From JAKFYM01 sp964612065 (GTDB taxonomy: Bacteria; Bdellovibrionota; UBA1018; CAIPTA01), in assembly GCA_964612065.1 (NCBI GenBank), contig CAZTCD010000007.1, forward strand, positions 1-64,000: a DNA stretch of 64,000 bases, read 5' to 3'. Numbering within the stretch: position 1 is the stretch's first letter; each line of letters begins with the position of its first letter. Under the pieces are notes generated by a model that was given only the letters and a program-made list of their open reading frames with translations, searched no databases and had not been told where the DNA came from. Positions 18,388 through 26,364 of the stretch are shown here, in pieces. A program made the position numbers and the translations under genes.

Positions 18388-20376
18388 TTAGTCCTCATCG
18401 CTGCTCGTGGCTTGCTGCTGGGCTCTGTAGGCAGCGGCCTTTCGTTTCCAGTAGGCGGCCTTGGCTTCCGCCAGGGCCTCATCCGAGTATTTCACCGGAT
18501 CCACTTTCTGAAGGTATTTTTTGATCACAGCGAGCGCAATCGGAGCCGCCGAGCTCCCGGAGCAGCCGTGCTCCACCACCACACTCACGGCGATCTTGGG
18601 GTTTTCCACGGGGGCGAAGGCCACGAATATCCCGTTGTTGCGGAAGCGCCTTTCCATGTGCTTGCAATCGAGATCGCGGGTTTCATTGGTGATCTTCACC
18701 ACCTGGGCCGTGCCGGTTTTTCCGGCCGCGTCGATGCCGGGAATAAAAGATCCGTGAGCGGTGCCCTGATCGTGGCCGATCACATATTGCAGGCCTTTGC
18801 GCACGAGCCGGTTGGTGTCGGCGCTGAATTTGGTCTGGCTGATCACTTCGGGCTCGGTTTTGTCGAGAACGGAGCCATCCGGGCCTTCCACGTATTTCAG
18901 GAGGCGGGGGCGGTAAACGGTGCCACCGTTGGCGAAGGAGGCGATCATATTCGCCATCTGCAGAGGGGTTGCGGTGAGGGCGCCCTGGCCGATGATTACG
19001 GAGAGGGTTTCCCCAGGGTACCAGTCGGCGTTCTGCACTCTTCGCTTCCAGGCCACGTCAGGCACCAGGCCCGGGATTTCTCCCGGCAGCTGGATTCCGG
19101 TACGGGAGCCGAGGCCGAGGCTGCGCGCATAGCGGGCGAGCACGTCGATATCCATCTGGGTGCCGAGCTTGTAGTAGAAAACGTCCACGGAGCGATAGAG
19201 GCTCTTCACCACATCGGTGGGCCCGTGGCCGCCTTTTTTCCAGTCGTGGAAGGTGTGGGAGCCGAACTTGAAGGTGTAACCGGCGTTGATTACGAGATTC
19301 TCGGTGATCAATCCCTCTTCCAGGCCCGCGATGGCGGAAACCATTTTGAAGGTGGAGCCGGGCGAATAGTGGTCGAGGATGGTTTTGTCCCGGAGGGGCT
19401 TGTCGGGATTGGTGGAGAGCTGCCTCCAGTATTCAGGCTTGATCCCCACGGAGAACTCGGCGGGATCGAAGCTCGGCCAGGAGAGCATGGCCAGCACCTC
19501 TCCGTTGTTCGGGTCGATGGCCACTACGGAGCCTGTTTTATTGTCTTTGACGAAGGTTTCAGCAGCGGTCTGCTGGAGGTCCTCGTCGATCGTGAGCACG
19601 ATATTCTTTCCGGGCTCCGCCGGTTTCGGCGGGATCTCAAAGATGCTTTCGCGGCCGGCTCTTTCGTTGATGCGTTTTTTGCGGCCGAAGGCGTCTACCT
19701 CCACGAACTCCACGCCGTCGGTGCCGCGAAGCACATTTTCCCACTGCATCTCGAGGCCGCTCTTTCCGATGCTGTCGCCCTGCTGGTAGAAGCGCTTGGC
19801 ATTGCGGTTCACGCGGGGAAGCTCGTCGGCATCGATCTCGGAAATGTAGCCGAGAAGGTGGGAGCCGATGAGGCCGTTCACGTTGGTGCGTCGGATTCCG
19901 GTGGCCACTTCCACGCCGGGCAGGGAGTTCTCCTCCATTTCGATGAGGGAAACTTCGTCCATGGTGAGGTTCTTCTTGATCACCACGGGCTGGAAGGAAG
20001 GCTGGTTGCGCGCCTTCTGGAGGGTATCGTTGATCGATTTCGGATTGGAGCGGACGATCTTGGCCAGCTTCTCGATCGTAGCCTCGCGCTGGGCGGGAGA
20101 GGCGGCCCGGAAATACTGGGGCGTGATCGTAACGTTGAAGGTGGGATGGTTGTCGAGAAGGATGCGGCGGTCGCGGTCGAACACCATCCCGCGCGGTGCC
20201 TCGATCTTGATCTTCTTGAGGCGGTTCTCCTCGGCACTTTGCTTGAATTCCTCGCCCTTGAGGATCTGGAGGTACCAGAGGCGAAGGAAGAGGATGGAAG
20301 CCATCACGATCAGGATGCCGTAGAGGTAACGGAATCTGTCCTGGTATGCCTGGAGCTGTTCATTTTGCCCAATCAT
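18388..20376 (-). CDS. mrdA: penicillin-binding protein 2 (transpeptidase)
   Basis: A 662-residue class B PBP that crosslinks peptidoglycan in the elongasome. One N-terminal membrane anchor (residues 18-37), a pedestal domain (about 55-260), then the transpeptidase domain with SxxK = STFK (Ser 341), the second motif SVD (Ser 396; PBP2 enzymes have SxD here) and KTGT (553-556). The C-terminal tail is basic, then acidic (KAAAYRAQQQATSSDED). It is separated from mreD by a 193-bp palindromic repeat insertion that may affect operon read-through, and is followed immediately by rodA. Confidence 0.96.
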   Translation of the reverse strand: MIGQNEQLQAYQDRFRYLYGILIVMASILFLRLWYLQILKGEEFKQSAEENRLKKIKIEAPRGMVFDRDRRILLDNHPTFNVTITPQYFRAASPAQREATIEKLAKIVRSNPKSINDTLQKARNQPSFQPVVIKKNLTMDEVSLIEMEENSLPGVEVATGIRRTNVNGLIGSHLLGYISEIDADELPRVNRNAKRFYQQGDSIGKSGLEMQWENVLRGTDGVEFVEVDAFGRKKRINERAGRESIFEIPPKPAEPGKNIVLTIDEDLQQTAAETFVKDNKTGSVVAIDPNNGEVLAMLSWPSFDPAEFSVGIKPEYWRQLSTNPDKPLRDKTILDHYSPGSTFKMVSAIAGLEEGLITENLVINAGYTFKFGSHTFHDWKKGGHGPTDVVKSLYRSVDVFYYKLGTQMDIDVLARYARSLGLGSRTGIQLPGEIPGLVPDVAWKRRVQNADWYPGETLSVIIGQGALTATPLQMANMIASFANGGTVYRPRLLKYVEGPDGSVLDKTEPEVISQTKFSADTNRLVRKGLQYVIGHDQGTAHGSFIPGIDAAGKTGTAQVVKITNETRDLDCKHMERRFRNNGIFVAFAPVENPKIAVSVVVEHGCSGSSAAPIALAVIKKYLQKVDPVKYSDEALAEAKAAYWKRKAAAYRAQQQATSSDED

Positions 20377-20379
20377 CTG

Positions 20380-20558
20380 GCGCGCTCCACAATGCCCAAT
20401 CTCATCGTTGCTCTCGGCCCGCCCCGTTCCGCCGTACCTTCAGTACGGCTCACGGCTGCGCGCCTTCGAGCGCCTCGATCTTGGGCATTCTGAAGCGCGC
20501 CGCAAGAATCAAAGGCGCAAAGTGCGCGCTCCATAATGCCCAATCTCATCGTTGCTCC
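20380..20558. repeat. palindromic repeat element between mreD and mrdA
   Basis: Two 34-bp direct copies (20380-20413 and 20525-20558) share the core AATGCCCAATCTCATCGTTG and differ at one base. A partial inverted copy (TTGGGCATTC...GCGCGC, 20481-20500) can pair with the first copy, and an internal perfect hairpin GCCGTAC/GTACGGC (20431-20437 with 20443-20449) sits between. The architecture (direct repeats flanking a structured core, about 180 bp) resembles a MITE or REP-type element. No other copy was noticed in this window. Confidence 0.75.
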
Positions 20559-20569
20559 GGGCGAGCTCA

Positions 20570-21121
20570 TCAGAACTCCTCTCCGGTCAGCTCGCGTGCT
20601 TCCGATTCGCGCTCGATATGCGTCCACTGGTCGAGGGAGCGCACGAGGTGGAATACAGGGCGGGCGAAGATTCCGAGGGAAAGCAGGAAGGGCAGCGAAT
20701 ACTCGAGGGAGGAGCGCCAGGTGTTTCCGAGAATGCCGTATCGCTGGGCGAGGATCAGGAACGCCACCTTCCAGATCAATCCTCCCGCTACGGCCAGCAT
20801 GATGGAGGAAAAGGTGGTGGCCACGAGGAACATCTCTTTCGTGAAGAGGATCGCCATGAACACGGCGAGGTAGCAGGCCGTGAGAATCCCGGCCGGCGCG
20901 CCCGAATGGATCTCCGCCACTCTGCCGATCACGATCATCAGAGCCGCGCCCTCGAAGAAGGAGCGATGCAGGCTCAGGTAAACGGAAACCAGCAGCAGCA
21001 GATCGAGCTCAAGCCAGGAAAGGGCCGAAAGCTTCAGCACCACGCTCTGCACTGCCGTGAGCAGAATACAGAGAATGATCACGAGCACGAAATTCAGGGC
21101 TCGGTACAACTCATGAATCAT
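20570..21121 (-). CDS. mreD: rod shape-determining protein MreD
   Basis: A 183-residue membrane protein with five to six predicted helices. The mid-region LDLLLLVSVYLSLHRSFFEGAALMIVIGRVAEIHSGAPAGI has the MreD pattern (conserved GxxxE/D in the central loop). MreD links MreC to the elongation enzymes. Its start overlaps the mreC stop as ATGA, as usual in mre operons. Confidence 0.85.
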   Translation of the reverse strand: MIHELYRALNFVLVIILCILLTAVQSVVLKLSALSWLELDLLLLVSVYLSLHRSFFEGAALMIVIGRVAEIHSGAPAGILTACYLAVFMAILFTKEMFLVATTFSSIMLAVAGGLIWKVAFLILAQRYGILGNTWRSSLEYSLPFLLSLGIFARPVFHLVRSLDQWTHIERESEARELTGEEF

Positions 21122-22074
21122 TGCGCGCCGTGGGCAGGAGTCTTTTTAGGCTCCGCCTTCTCCTCGGTCTTGGTGGATTTCGCGCCTTTCTCGTCCTTGC
21201 GGGAAATTTTCGTTTCCTTCTCTTTCGGCTCTTCGAGGGTGGCGTGTTCGAGCGGCATTTTCGGAGGATCGATCACGGTAACTTCTTCGAGGCGGTTGAA
21301 ATCGGCGGCGGGCGCGAGCTCCACGGTTTGGCTGATGCCGAAGTTCTTCTTCTTCACGCTCACCACTTTGCCGATGGTGAGGCCCTTGGGAAAGAGGCCG
21401 CCGATTCCTGAGCTCACGATCAGATCGCCTTCCTGCACATCATCGGTGCGGCGGAGGTATTTCATCGCGAGATTCTGCCCGCCCAACCCTTCCACCACTC
21501 CGCGCACCCGGTTTCTCTGCACCAAGGCGTCGATGGCAGAGGAGGAATCAAGGAGGGCGAGCACATCGGCAAAATCGTGCCCGGCGCGAATCACGCGCCC
21601 CACCACGCCCTCGAGGGAAACCACCGCCATGCCCACTTCCACGCCTTGGCGGGTTCCTTTATTGATGCGGATGGTGCGGAATTCGGGGTTCACGTCCTGG
21701 GCGATCACCTGGGCCACCACCTTTTTTCCTTCCAGCGGGGCGTTGAACTCCACGAGGGCTTTCAGGCGATCGTTCTCTTTGGCCACCTCGTGAAAGCCCG
21801 CGATCTCATTGAGGAGCTTCCGGTTTTCCAGGGCGAGGGTGAGGTTGTTTTCCTTGGTGTTCAGCAGCAGCAAATAGGATTGCAGCGTGTCCCAGGTGGT
21901 TTCTATCGTCCATCGAATCCCGCTTTGCACGGGGGCGGAGATGGCAACGGCGGCGCGATCGAACCAGTGAAAGTCTGCCGGGCTCTTTCCCCCCGCGTTA
22001 AGCGCGATCACAGGCACAATCACAAGCACGAGCGTGGCCAGATAGTGGCGGTACTCTTTGATAATGTTCCACAT
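21118..22074 (-). CDS. mreC: rod shape-determining protein MreC
   Basis: A 318-residue protein with a short cytosolic segment, one membrane helix (YLATLVLVIVPVIAL), a coiled coil around residues 65-100 (LLNTKENNLTLALENRKLLNEIAGFHEVAKENDRLKAL), then the MreC beta-barrel core (KGTRQGVEVGMAVVSLEGVVGRVIRAG, GDLIVSSGIGGLFPKGLTIGKV). The start was moved to ATG 22074 to match the family N-terminus; sequence further upstream reaches toward the divergent ppiD promoter region. An extra Lys/Glu-rich tail follows the core. mreB is not beside it and must be elsewhere. Confidence 0.93.
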   Translation of the reverse strand: MWNIIKEYRHYLATLVLVIVPVIALNAGGKSPADFHWFDRAAVAISAPVQSGIRWTIETTWDTLQSYLLLLNTKENNLTLALENRKLLNEIAGFHEVAKENDRLKALVEFNAPLEGKKVVAQVIAQDVNPEFRTIRINKGTRQGVEVGMAVVSLEGVVGRVIRAGHDFADVLALLDSSSAIDALVQRNRVRGVVEGLGGQNLAMKYLRRTDDVQEGDLIVSSGIGGLFPKGLTIGKVVSVKKKNFGISQTVELAPAADFNRLEEVTVIDPPKMPLEHATLEEPKEKETKISRKDEKGAKSTKTEEKAEPKKTPAHGAQ

Positions 22075-22180
22075 TCGTGTTACGGATTTTAGCTCGGGTA
22101 AAGCACTGAATACAAAGGAAAAAGGGACAAAATAGGACAAGAGCCCCTCAGCGCTACGGCACCCGAAAAGGAATGAAGCG

Positions 22181-23647
22181 ATGCTCAAGTACATGCGCGA
22201 CCATTTAGGCAAGACTTTCCTCTTCACCATAGTGGGATTGATTGCGATCGTTTTCGTATTCGCCGGGGTTTATCCCGAGCTTGGCGGGGGATTCGGCAGC
22301 GCTGGCGCTGCGGCCAACGTGGGGGGCGAGAAGGTAACGGTGCAGGAGCTGCAGAACGCCATCAACCGGGACATCGAGAACTATCGGGCCCTCGGCATGG
22401 ATCTTCCGCCTGATATGATCGAGAACATCAAGCAGGGCACCCTGCAGAACCTCGTGCGCTCCAAGCTGATGCTGGTGGAAGCGCGTCGCCTGGGCATTCA
22501 AGCCAGCGATAACGAGGTGATGCAAGAAATCCGGAAGATGCCTTATTTCCTCGATAAGGCCACTCAGAAATTCGATCTCCAGCTTTACCGGAAACTGCTG
22601 GCAGAGAACAATCTCACCACCGGCCAGTTTGAAGACAATGTGCGCGAAAGCCTGACCAATCAACGCATGCAGGAGTTCCTGGCCAGCCGGATCCGCATCA
22701 CGCCGGCCGAAGTGGAGCGTGAGTTCAAGCTGGCTAATGAAACCCGCAATCTTGAGTTCGTGCGCTTCTCCCGCGAAGACGCAATGAAGAAGTTAAGCGT
22801 GGAGCCCAAAGATATTGACGCCTACCTGGCCGATAAGAACAAAGAAGGTCAGGTGCTCAGCTACTATGCCGGGAACAGCGCCCGCTATAACAAAGAAGAG
22901 CAGGTTTGCGCCCGCCACATCCTGAAGCGCACGGCCCCCGGCGCCGCGGCCACCGCTCCCAAGGAGTTTCTCGATCTCAAGCCTACGCCTTCGAACTTTG
23001 CGTCGCTCGCGAAGAAACATTCCGACGATCCTGGTTCCAAGGCCGAAGGAGGCGAGCTCAACTGCTTTGGAAAAGGCGTGATGGACAAGGCCTTCGAGCA
23101 AACGGCCTTCTCCACCCCGGTGGGCAAGATCAGCGCGCCTGTGAAATCGGCCTTCGGCTGGCACTATATCTATGTTTACAAGAAAGAGCCTGCGGTGAAG
23201 ATTCCCCTCGAAAGCGTGCGTAAAGAGATCGCCACCGAGCTGATCAAGCGCGAGCGCATCGAGGAGATTCGCAAGATCAATTTCGCCGCCGCCGCCGATG
23301 CCCTCAAGAACTGGCCTCCGAAAGGCGTGCAGACCACCGGCCCCTTCAACTCTCTCGAAGGAGTGCTGCCGAAAATCGGTACGGCACCCGAGATCCTGAA
23401 AGCCGCTTTCGATCCGAGCGCCAAGATCCAAACCGGCCCGCAGCAGTTTGAAGCCCAGGGCGGCGTGATCGTGGCCAAGGTAAAAGATAAGAAGAGCGCG
23501 GATATGAGCAAGCTCGCTTCGGAAAGGGAAATGCAGATGCGCACCCTGAAAGAGCGCAAGTTGCGTGCTTTCCTCCCCGCTTGGCTGGAAGACGTGCAGA
23601 AGCGCACGAAGATCAGCTTCAACAACTCGATCGTAAGCCAGATGTAA
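22181..23647 (+). CDS. PpiD/SurA-type periplasmic peptidyl-prolyl isomerase
   Basis: A 488-residue protein anchored by one N-terminal helix (FTIVGLIAIVFVFAGVYP) with the rest periplasmic. Residues 55-190 match the SurA_N/PpiD chaperone module (VTVQELQNAINRDIENYRALG ... LVRSKLMLVEARRLGIQASDNEV). A parvulin-like domain runs from about 240 (VCARHILKR ... FASLAKKHSDDPGSKAEGGELNCFGKGVMDKAFEQTAF). It helps outer-membrane and secreted proteins fold after Sec export. SD AAGGA lies 8 bases from ATG. A strong hairpin terminator follows. It is divergent from mreC. Confidence 0.88.
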   Translation: MLKYMRDHLGKTFLFTIVGLIAIVFVFAGVYPELGGGFGSAGAAANVGGEKVTVQELQNAINRDIENYRALGMDLPPDMIENIKQGTLQNLVRSKLMLVEARRLGIQASDNEVMQEIRKMPYFLDKATQKFDLQLYRKLLAENNLTTGQFEDNVRESLTNQRMQEFLASRIRITPAEVEREFKLANETRNLEFVRFSREDAMKKLSVEPKDIDAYLADKNKEGQVLSYYAGNSARYNKEEQVCARHILKRTAPGAAATAPKEFLDLKPTPSNFASLAKKHSDDPGSKAEGGELNCFGKGVMDKAFEQTAFSTPVGKISAPVKSAFGWHYIYVYKKEPAVKIPLESVRKEIATELIKRERIEEIRKINFAAAADALKNWPPKGVQTTGPFNSLEGVLPKIGTAPEILKAAFDPSAKIQTGPQQFEAQGGVIVAKVKDKKSADMSKLASEREMQMRTLKERKLRAFLPAWLEDVQKRTKISFNNSIVSQM

Positions 23648-23694
23648 TAGGCGTTTCGGAGGGCTGGGTTCACCTGCCTCCGGGTTCGCAGAAC

Positions 23695-23726
23695 CAGAAA
23701 GCCTCGGCCTTGGCCGGGGCTTTCTG
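23695..23726 (+). terminator. hairpin terminator after the PpiD-like gene
   Basis: CAGAAAGCCTCGGCC pairs with GGCCGGGGCTTTCTG across a two-base gap (15 pairs including one G-U), followed by only a short CTTT tail. It lies 48 bases after the stop codon and before the convergent small secreted gene. Confidence 0.75.
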
Positions 23727-23766
23727 CTTTGGAGGCTGGCGCCTCTGTTTGTGGTGGGAAAATGAC

Positions 23767-23991
23767 CTAGTTTGCGGAGGCCTTTTCTTTCTTCGATTCG
23801 TTCTTACGAATAGCAGATTTTTTGATCACGACCTTGTCTGACGTAGAGTTGGTCTCCGCCAGTATCTTGGAATGGAACTTTGCTAGGTGTGTTTGGGATC
23901 GAGAAAAGAGGTCTGCTTCTTCTTTCGAGCTTTCGGTAGCAAGCGCCATGATTGGGAGCATAAGGAGGAGGAGGGGGGCAAGCATTCGCAT
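23767..23991 (-). CDS. small secreted protein, Lys/Ser-rich
   Basis: A 74-residue protein with signal peptide MRMLAPLLLLMLPIMALA. The short mature part ends in a basic Lys/Ser/Asn tail (VVIKKSAIRKNESKKEKASAN). ATG 23991 is chosen because AGGAG lies 6 bases ahead and it directly opens the hydrophobic stretch. Function unknown. Confidence 0.6.
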   Translation of the reverse strand: MRMLAPLLLLMLPIMALATESSKEEADLFSRSQTHLAKFHSKILAETNSTSDKVVIKKSAIRKNESKKEKASAN

Positions 23992-24167
23992 GAGGAACTC
24001 CTGAAATGGCACGGGGCGTTATTTATACACCACGATTTATTCTCTTTCAATGGTCCGGGATCGGGTTCGCGATTCTTTTGATATCTTTCGGACCTTCGGA
24101 AAGAATTCAGGGATCCACATAAATAAATAGCATTTTAAATTCCGCGACCTTGGTATTGGCCGACAGA

Positions 24168-24184
24168 TGTCCAAAAGTTGGACA
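24168..24184. promoter_or_regulatory. inverted-repeat operator candidate
   Basis: TGTCCAAAAGTTGGACA is a perfect 6-bp inverted repeat with a 5-bp centre. It lies in the 323-bp gene-free stretch between the divergent small secreted gene (23991) and the basic secreted gene (24315). Its size and symmetry fit a dimeric regulator site; the regulator is unknown. Confidence 0.45.
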
Positions 24185-24235
24185 CCTGAAACGCTCCCCC
24201 AGAATTGCCTAACCCCCTGAAATCCCGCCATTTCG

Positions 24236-24282
24236 CCCTATGGCACTTCCTGTGCACATAGGGGGTGCCCCCGGCGCCGGGG
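24236..24282 (+). promoter_or_regulatory. structured leader upstream of the basic secreted gene
   Basis: CCCTATGGCAC (24236-24246) pairs with GTGC-A-CATAGGG (24252-24263) as an 11-bp stem with one bulge and a 5-base loop. It is followed at once by the perfect palindrome CCCCGGCGCCGGGG (24269-24282). Both lie within 80 bases of the start codon and ahead of the SD AAGGAG, so they may act as an attenuator or an RNA-stability element. No known riboswitch class was recognised. Confidence 0.45.
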
Positions 24283-24314
24283 CCAAGTGGTGGCGCCCTG
24301 GTAAGGAGTGACCG

Positions 24315-24782
24315 ATGTACGCCCGAATTCTGATGCTCGCAGCTGCTCTGCTTGGCTCTACCGCTGCCTATGCCTCCACTCACCGCCCTGATGCCTATCA
24401 GGATCTCACCGCCGTTCCCCTCAAGCCCGGGCAGTCACCCCGCCTTTCGAACGGAGTGGGCGATCTTTCGGCCCGCGAAGGCCGCCACAAAGTGAAGCTT
24501 CCTCTGCAGCTCGAAGGGGTCATGGAGAAGGTGAAGAAGTCGAAATATAAGCCCAAGCGTGAAGCCAAGGCCAAGCCCTCTCAGCGCCGCAAAATCGTAA
24601 AGACGAAAAAGGCAAAGAGCCTGCCTCGTTTGGTTAAGGGAAAGAAACCCTCCCGCAAGAGCTCCTTCCGAGTGGAAGCTGTGGCTCCCGCCAAGCGCGC
24701 CAAGAGCAATACCCATCCCGTAGGCTTTGAGGAAGACCTTCCCATGCCTACCGCCCGTGATAGTTCCACTTCCGGTTTCTAG
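24315..24782 (+). CDS. secreted, strongly basic protein
   Basis: A 155-residue protein with signal peptide MYARILMLAAALLGSTAAYA and a well-placed SD (AAGGAG). The middle of the mature chain is dominated by Lys, Arg, Pro and Ser (KVKKSKYKPKREAKAKPSQRRK, KTKKAKSLPRLVKGKKPSRK), so the exported protein should be highly cationic and probably disordered. It could bind nucleic acid, LPS or peptidoglycan; this is inference. It has a long structured leader. Confidence 0.7.
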   Translation: MYARILMLAAALLGSTAAYASTHRPDAYQDLTAVPLKPGQSPRLSNGVGDLSAREGRHKVKLPLQLEGVMEKVKKSKYKPKREAKAKPSQRRKIVKTKKAKSLPRLVKGKKPSRKSSFRVEAVAPAKRAKSNTHPVGFEEDLPMPTARDSSTSGF

Positions 24783-24803
24783 GAGCCCTTTGCCGGTTTC
24801 GGT

Positions 24804-26069
24804 TTAGGAATCCGAGAGCCGCTTACGATCAGGTTTCCCGCTCGGAAGACGGGGAACCTTTTCGCATTCCTGCCACCAGTGTGGGCGCAGCTCGCGGCTG
24901 AGATTTTCCTTCGCGAACTGTTCCACGCGCGCCGATAGCTCGGCCTCGCTCAAGCGGCAGCCTGGTTTTCGCACATAAACCAGCCCCACCCTTTGCACGG
25001 AGGCAATCTCTTTGCCGAAGGCCAGGCATTCGGCGATCTCGGGCATTCGTTCAAAGGCCGCCTCGATCAGCTGAGGAGCCACCTTGCGGCCGCCGATATC
25101 GATCAGCTCCCGCGTGCGGGCCCGGTGCTGCAGCCGCCCTTCCCGAAGCTCGAAAAGATCTCCCGTGGCGAACCAGGCATCTCGAGCCTGAAACGCGCCT
25201 TCCGATCCCGAGCCGAGAAAAAGCTGGTCGCCCGAAAGCTCGAGCTCGCCCTCCGCGGAAAGCCGCGTTTCCGTGCCCAGGCTCTTTCCTTCCAGAAGCA
25301 CGGGGCCGGCGGCTTCTGTCATCCCGAAGATCTCGAGAAGGACGGCGCGGCTCGAAGCCTTGAACTCGGCGGCCAGATTGGCTCGCAGGGGCGAGGTGAG
25401 AGAAACCACCTGGCCGGCATAGGCGCCCGTGCCTCCGAAGCGAAGCCATTGCTCGAGCAGGAAAGGATTGAGCGTAAGAAATTCCACCTTCTCTTCCTCG
25501 AAAATGCGGGCGGCCCCGGGGGCCCATTCGCTGAAAGGCAGAGGGGAGTACAAAACATCACTTCCGCGGGCGGCCGGAAGCAGGCAATGAAAGATCACGC
25601 CGGCCATGCTCCAGGGGCGGAGGAGGGAGCAGGTGGGGCCGGAGCCGGGGAAAGCGCCAAGCAGTTGCTCGGTGGAGGCCAGAAGCGAGGCCTCGGAATG
25701 CAGGATCGCCTTCGGGTTCCCGGTGGTGCCGGAGGTGAATAGAACCAGCACTGCTTCCCGGGGAGGGTTTGCCGGCAGCTGGGCGAGAAGCAGCTCCCGC
25801 TCCAGGGGAGAGGAGGGAGGGAGGAGCACCAGGGGGGCGCGCTGGGTTACGGCAGAATAGATCGATCCCCAAAGCGCAGGTACCGTTGCGTTTTCCAGCA
25901 GGAGGTAGGGGCCGTGGGCCTCGAGGCCGCTATGAGAGGCAGGAGGGGAGAGGGCGCGGACTTCGGTTCTTGCGCCGTTCTTTTCGCCTGCCTCCAGCAG
26001 CTCGCGCAGGCGCAGGTTCCGGCAGCGGGATCCCAGAAGGGAGTAGATGCCTCGGGGGGCCTGGCCCAT
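24804..26069 (-). CDS. AMP-forming acyl ligase (ANL superfamily)
   Basis: A 421-residue adenylating enzyme. Motifs: P-loop VLFTSGTTGNPKAILHS, EIFGMTEAAGPVL, TGDLFELREG with the conserved Asp, RTRELIDIGGRKVAPQLIEAAF, and the C-terminal PSGKPDRKRLS whose Lys is catalytic for adenylation. It is shorter than typical acyl-CoA synthetases (about 500) and similar in length to MenE-like or stand-alone A-domain proteins. Starting 2 bases after the upstream acyl-carrier-protein gene, it most likely loads an acid onto that carrier. The substrate is unknown, and no ketosynthase or other assembly enzymes are adjacent. Confidence 0.8.
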   Translation of the reverse strand: MGQAPRGIYSLLGSRCRNLRLRELLEAGEKNGARTEVRALSPPASHSGLEAHGPYLLLENATVPALWGSIYSAVTQRAPLVLLPPSSPLERELLLAQLPANPPREAVLVLFTSGTTGNPKAILHSEASLLASTEQLLGAFPGSGPTCSLLRPWSMAGVIFHCLLPAARGSDVLYSPLPFSEWAPGAARIFEEEKVEFLTLNPFLLEQWLRFGGTGAYAGQVVSLTSPLRANLAAEFKASSRAVLLEIFGMTEAAGPVLLEGKSLGTETRLSAEGELELSGDQLFLGSGSEGAFQARDAWFATGDLFELREGRLQHRARTRELIDIGGRKVAPQLIEAAFERMPEIAECLAFGKEIASVQRVGLVYVRKPGCRLSEAELSARVEQFAKENLSRELRPHWWQECEKVPRLPSGKPDRKRLSDS

Positions 26070-26071
26070 GC

Positions 26072-26332
26072 TCAGCCTTTCGTTACCAGTTCGGCGATGC
26101 TTTGCACGGTGAGGAAGTTTTTCCGGCCCGCACCGAATGCCGGGATCTTGCAGCTGAACTCTTTCTCCAGCCAGGTAAGAAGCTTCACCTGAAGAAGGGA
26201 GTCGATCCAGCCGTCCTGAAAAAGATCCCGGCTCTTCCGGATGGAGGAGAGATCCTCCGAAGAGGAAGGTTTGGCATCTTTCAGGAACTGAGCGATTTTT
26301 TCTTCCTGGGTTTCCCTGTTGGCAGTGCTCAT
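26072..26332 (-). CDS. acyl carrier protein
   Basis: An 86-residue carrier protein with the 4'-phosphopantetheine attachment Ser in DGWIDSLLQVKLLTWLEKEF and the usual helix pattern. It is not a housekeeping AcpP (the region around the Ser differs from the DSLDTVEL form). It lies directly upstream of the AMP ligase with a 2-base gap, forming a loading pair. Confidence 0.85.
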   Translation of the reverse strand: MSTANRETQEEKIAQFLKDAKPSSSEDLSSIRKSRDLFQDGWIDSLLQVKLLTWLEKEFSCKIPAFGAGRKNFLTVQSIAELVTKG

Positions 26333-26364
26333 TCTTTTATCCTTCCCTGGGTTTCGAGGGGGGT

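Noticed and set aside
18178..20493. 771-codon plus-strand frame across mrdA and rodA
   Set aside because: Antisense shadow caused by high GC and codon bias; the minus-strand genes are beyond doubt.
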